From Chloroflexia bacterium (GTDB lineage Bacteria > Chloroflexota > Chloroflexia > Thermomicrobiales > JALYUS01): a stretch of DNA of 9,041 bases. Of this stretch, positions 6,429-9,041 are shown one piece after another. A program made the position numbers and the translations under genes. The notes under the pieces were generated by a model, which was not told the origin of the DNA, did no database searches, and saw only the letters and a program-made list of their open reading frames with translations. The DNA is taken from NCBI GenBank assembly GCA_025924435.1, contig JAICIL010000183.1, forward strand, positions 1-9,041, written 5' to 3'. How positions within the stretch are numbered: position 1 is the first letter of the stretch; each line of letters begins with the position of its first letter.

Positions 6429-8075
6429 GTGGAGACGGTGCAGATTTCGGACCAACAACGGATTGGCGAGCGATACGAATTGCGGCAGTGCATCGGCATC
6501 GGCGGGATGGCGCGCGTCTACCTCGCGCACGATCGCGCGCTGAACCGCGATGTCGCCGTGAAAATCCTCAATCCGGCCCTCGCCGCCGACCCGCTCTTCG
6601 TCGAGCGGTTCCGGCGGGAGGCGCGGGCCGCCGCCGCGCTCAACCACCCGAATATCGTCGCCATCTACGACACCGGCGCGACGGACGATACCTATTACAT
6701 CGTCATGGAGTACGTGCCCGGCCCGAACCTCAAAGAGACGATCCGGGAGCGCGGACCGCTGCCGGAGGGAGAGGCGCTGGCGATTGGCGCGCAGGTCGCC
6801 GCCGCATTGGGCGTGGCGCACGCGCACCACCTGATCCACCGCGACATCAAGCCGCACAACATCCTCCTCGGCCCCGATGGAAGCGCCAAGGTGACCGACT
6901 TCGGCATCGCCCGCGCCGCCGGGGCCTCCCAGTTGACGGCGACCCAGACCGTGATGGGCACCGCGCACTACCTCTCCCCGGAACAGGCGCTCCACCAGCC
7001 GCTCGACGGCCGCTCCGACCTGTACAGCCTCGGCATCGTCCTCTACGAGGCGCTGACCGGGCGCGTGCCCTTCGAGGGGGATTCGCTCGTCGCGGTGGCG
7101 ATGCGCCAGGTCCACGACCCGCCCCCGCCGCTTCGCCAGGTCGTGCCGGGCATCTCCCCGCGCGCCGAGGCGGTTGTCACGCGCGCGCTCGCGAAAGACC
7201 CGGCGGACCGCTATCAATCCGCCGCCGAGATGGAGGCGGCGCTCCTGGAGGCGAGCCGCGCCCCGCATCCCCCGGCGGGCGAACCGACGCGCACCTTCCC
7301 GCCCATTGTTGAGACCGCCGCGTTGCCGCCCGCGCCCCCGCCGGTTCTCCCCCAAGCCCCGCCGCTCGAAGACCGACGCCGCCCGCACCGCTGGCTCGTC
7401 CTGCCCGCGATCATCGCGCTGTGCGCGCTCCTTGCGCTGGTGGGCGTGCTCGCGTTCCGCGCCGCCGGGGGCGGACGTGCCGCGACGACCGGGCCGACGA
7501 GCATCGCGCGCGCGTCGGCGATTACCGTGGCGACGGTCTTGCCGACTCCCGCGCCATTGCCGACCGCGACGCACGCGCCGCAAATCGTCCCGACGGCGGC
7601 CCCGACCCTCGTCCCGACCATCGCGCCGACCATCGCGCCCACCGTCTCGGCCCCCAGCCCGACGCCGCTCGTCGCGCCGACGGCGACGCCGCTCCCCGCG
7701 CCGACCGCGACCGCCGTCCCGCCGACCGCCAATCCGCCCGCCGTGGCCGGTGGCGCGAGCAGCCCGGCGCAGGCGGTGCAACTGTTTTATCAGTATGCCG
7801 GGCAGCACCAGTTCGACGCCGCCGCGCAACTCTGGACGCCGCAGATGCGGGCGCAGTTCCCGCCGGAGGGGAATATCAACGGCCACTTCGGCCAGGATCA
7901 GCGCGTTGCGGCGACGATTGGCGCGGTGACGATGACGGGCAACGATCAGGCCACCGTCGCCGTTGACGTGACGGAGTTCAGGGACGGGGGCGCCGTGCGA
8001 TCCGTCGGCTCGTGGCAGGTCGTGCGCGGGCCGTCCGGCTGGCTGCTCAACCAACCGGATTTGCGCCCGGCGTAA
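6429..8075 (+). CDS. Membrane-anchored Ser/Thr protein kinase (PknB-like) with Pro/Thr stalk
   Basis: A 548-aa protein. The N-terminal kinase domain (about 10-275) has all key motifs: glycine loop GIGGMARV (23-30), VAVK with Lys45, helix C Glu64, catalytic HRDIKPHN (137-144), DFG (157-159), an activation loop with several Thr ending GT..YLSPE (177-185), and DLYSLG. A Pro-rich juxtamembrane linker (about 280-320) leads to a single transmembrane helix (about 322-343), a Pro/Thr-rich stalk (about 370-436), and an extracytoplasmic C-terminal domain (about 445-548) resembling NTF2-like or similar small sensor folds. There are no PASTA repeats. It should phosphorylate cytoplasmic targets in response to an outside signal. 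The start is GTG 6429 or GTG 6438: an in-frame stop at 6423-6425 excludes longer forms, and the ribosome site (GAGG 6424-6427) is better spaced for 6438. Confidence 0.93.
   Translation: METVQISDQQRIGERYELRQCIGIGGMARVYLAHDRALNRDVAVKILNPALAADPLFVERFRREARAAAALNHPNIVAIYDTGATDDTYYIVMEYVPGPNLKETIRERGPLPEGEALAIGAQVAAALGVAHAHHLIHRDIKPHNILLGPDGSAKVTDFGIARAAGASQLTATQTVMGTAHYLSPEQALHQPLDGRSDLYSLGIVLYEALTGRVPFEGDSLVAVAMRQVHDPPPPLRQVVPGISPRAEAVVTRALAKDPADRYQSAAEMEAALLEASRAPHPPAGEPTRTFPPIVETAALPPAPPPVLPQAPPLEDRRRPHRWLVLPAIIALCALLALVGVLAFRAAGGGRAATTGPTSIARASAITVATVLPTPAPLPTATHAPQIVPTAAPTLVPTIAPTIAPTVSAPSPTPLVAPTATPLPAPTATAVPPTANPPAVAGGASSPAQAVQLFYQYAGQHQFDAAAQLWTPQMRAQFPPEGNINGHFGQDQRVAATIGAVTMTGNDQATVAVDVTEFRDGGAVRSVGSWQVVRGPSGWLLNQPDLRPA
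7614..7637 (+). repeat. 12-bp tandem duplication in the kinase stalk
   Basis: CCGACCATCGCG is repeated twice without change, encoding Pro-Thr-Ile-Ala units of the extracellular stalk. It lies within a longer Pro/Thr/Ala-coding low-complexity tract (about 7539-7736) in which VPT, APT and PTAT-like triplets recur. Such tracts lengthen or shorten by slippage; here it probably sets the distance between membrane and sensor domain. Confidence 0.7.
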
Positions 8076-8083
8076 GTCGCCGC

Positions 8084-9041
8084 TCAGTCGGCGGGGGGCT
8101 GATTGAGTTCCCGGTCGGCGGAGCCATCTCCCCAATTGACCGCGCGCTGGAGCGGCGCAGGCTCGCGCCCCTGTATCGCGTTGCCGGGTGCGGCGGTCCG
8201 CGATCCGCCATCTCTGGATGGCAGGAAATAGCGGTTGACGAGCGCGAGGATGTCGGTGGTGAGCGCGGGGAACGCGCCGTGGAAGCGCGCGGCGACGCTC
8301 GCCGGCACGGAGAGGATGCGCTCGGCCTGCCCGCGCCGGGCCGCCGCGACGATCTCGCGCGCCGCCTGCTCCGCGTCGAGGGCGGCGAAGGGGAGGGTGT
8401 CGCCGAGGCTGAACCAGGCGTACTCCGCCTCCTGATGGCCCTTGAATTCGGCATTGCGGTGGCCTCCGGTGCGCAGGAGGCCGGGGGCGATGGTCGTGAC
8501 GCGCACGCCGTCCGCCGCCAGTTCGGCGCGCAGGCCCTCGGAGAAGCCCGTGACGGCGAACTTCGCCGCGCCGTACGGGAGCAGGTGCGGCATGCTGATC
8601 TTCCCGCCGACCGACGCAATGTTGACGATGTGCCCGCTCCGCCGTGCCCGCATCTGCGGCAGGACGGCGAGCGTCGCGTAGAGCGTGCCCCAGAAGATGA
8701 CGCCCATCGCTTTCTCGAAATCCTCGACGGCCATCGTCTCGACCGGCCCCGCCTGGATGATCCCGGCGTTGTTGACGAGGATGTCTATCGCACCGAAATG
8801 GTCCGTCACCGCGCGGATCGCGCGCTCGATGTCGCCACGGTCGGCAACATCGCAGCGGACGGTGAACACCTCCGCGCCGTCGCCGCGGAGGTCATCCGCC
8901 GCGCGGCGCAGTTCGTCCTCGTCGCGGGCGCAGATCGCGACCCGGCAGCCGACGCGGGCGAGCGCGCGGGCGGTCGCCAGGCCAAGCCCGCGCGAGCCGC
9001 CCGTGACGAGCGCCACTTTGCCGGTGAAGTCCGCCGCCCGC
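8084..9041 (-). CDS. Short-chain dehydrogenase/reductase, classical type (start beyond right edge)
   Basis: A Rossmann-fold NAD(P)-dependent oxidoreductase. The frame runs off the window's right edge; the last visible codons read RAADFTGKVALVTGG, so an internal GTG at 9016 cannot be the real start, since conserved family sequence precedes it. Counting from the edge, motifs are the nucleotide loop TGGSRGLG (13-20), CDVAD (adenine-ring pocket), NNAG (about 90-93), the catalytic Ser in VNIAS (about 143), and YGAAK (Tyr156, Lys160), followed by APG. An Arg (CARDED) after the second strand suggests NADP(H) preference. About 319 visible residues, longer than a minimal SDR (about 250), with an extra C-terminal helical region that ends in a polar tail. 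Substrate unknown. It converges on the Ser/Thr kinase gene with 8 bp between stops. Confidence 0.92.
   Translation of the reverse strand, partial: RAADFTGKVALVTGGSRGLGLATARALARVGCRVAICARDEDELRRAADDLRGDGAEVFTVRCDVADRGDIERAIRAVTDHFGAIDILVNNAGIIQAGPVETMAVEDFEKAMGVIFWGTLYATLAVLPQMRARRSGHIVNIASVGGKISMPHLLPYGAAKFAVTGFSEGLRAELAADGVRVTTIAPGLLRTGGHRNAEFKGHQEAEYAWFSLGDTLPFAALDAEQAAREIVAAARRGQAERILSVPASVAARFHGAFPALTTDILALVNRYFLPSRDGGSRTAAPGNAIQGREPAPLQRAVNWGDGSADRELNQPPAD

Noticed and set aside
5302..6543. A 413-codon + strand frame antisense to hen1 that runs into the kinase start
   Set aside because: It covers conserved Hen1 domains on the other strand, crosses the divergent control region and shows no domain.
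6171..8135. A very long open frame on the - strand, rich in Arg and Gly, opposite the kinase gene
   Set aside because: It is antisense to a kinase with every catalytic motif intact; its composition (runs of Arg, Gly, Asp) is typical of shadow frames in GC-rich DNA and shows no family motif.
1..9041. tRNA, rRNA, CRISPR arrays, insertion sequences or transposases
   Set aside because: No spaced direct repeat array, transposase motif or RNA gene was recognised on either strand by reading; short RNAs without a sequence signature cannot be excluded.

Overview
The window is a GC-rich bacterial chromosome segment (about two thirds G+C in hand-counted lines of the core genes) that is densely packed with genes and has no rRNA, tRNA or CRISPR. 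A membrane-anchored Ser/Thr kinase with a Pro/Thr-rich extracellular stalk, a Pnkp/Hen1 RNA-repair pair and a CGCCAAG-type dispersed hairpin together suggest an environmental lineage such as Chloroflexota. That placement is inference, since no marker gene is present.

Layout, left to right. (1) On the + strand, the 3' part of a PIG-L/LmbE-type deacetylase overlaps by 4 bp (GTGA) a PHP-family phosphatase of the HisJ/HisK type. (2) A roughly 100-bp imperfect hairpin made of CGCCAAG units lies between converging genes. (3) On the - strand is an apparent operon, transcribed right to left: hen1 (RNA 3'-terminal ribose 2'-O-methyltransferase), a Phd/YefM-type antitoxin, a VapC-type PIN-domain toxin broken by one frameshift, then pnkp (kinase, phosphatase and RNA ligase in one 854-aa protein). 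(4) A 248-bp divergent intergenic region carries several small palindromes. (5) On the + strand is a 548-aa Ser/Thr protein kinase. (6) On the - strand is a short-chain dehydrogenase/reductase whose start lies beyond the right edge; it converges on the kinase gene with only 8 bp between them.

The centre of interest is the RNA-repair operon. Pnkp and Hen1 are known to form a complex that heals and seals RNAs cut by ribotoxins, and that marks the repaired 3' end with a 2'-O-methyl group so it resists being cut again. Here the two repair genes are separated by a lower-GC toxin-antitoxin cassette whose toxin family consists of RNases that often cut tRNA. The cassette appears to carry its own promoter and a palindromic operator. 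The toxin's ancestral stop codon overlaps the pnkp start (ATGA), so the cassette is built into the operon rather than simply lying nearby. A single-base loss after the third acidic active-site residue leaves the toxin probably inactive, while the antitoxin looks intact.
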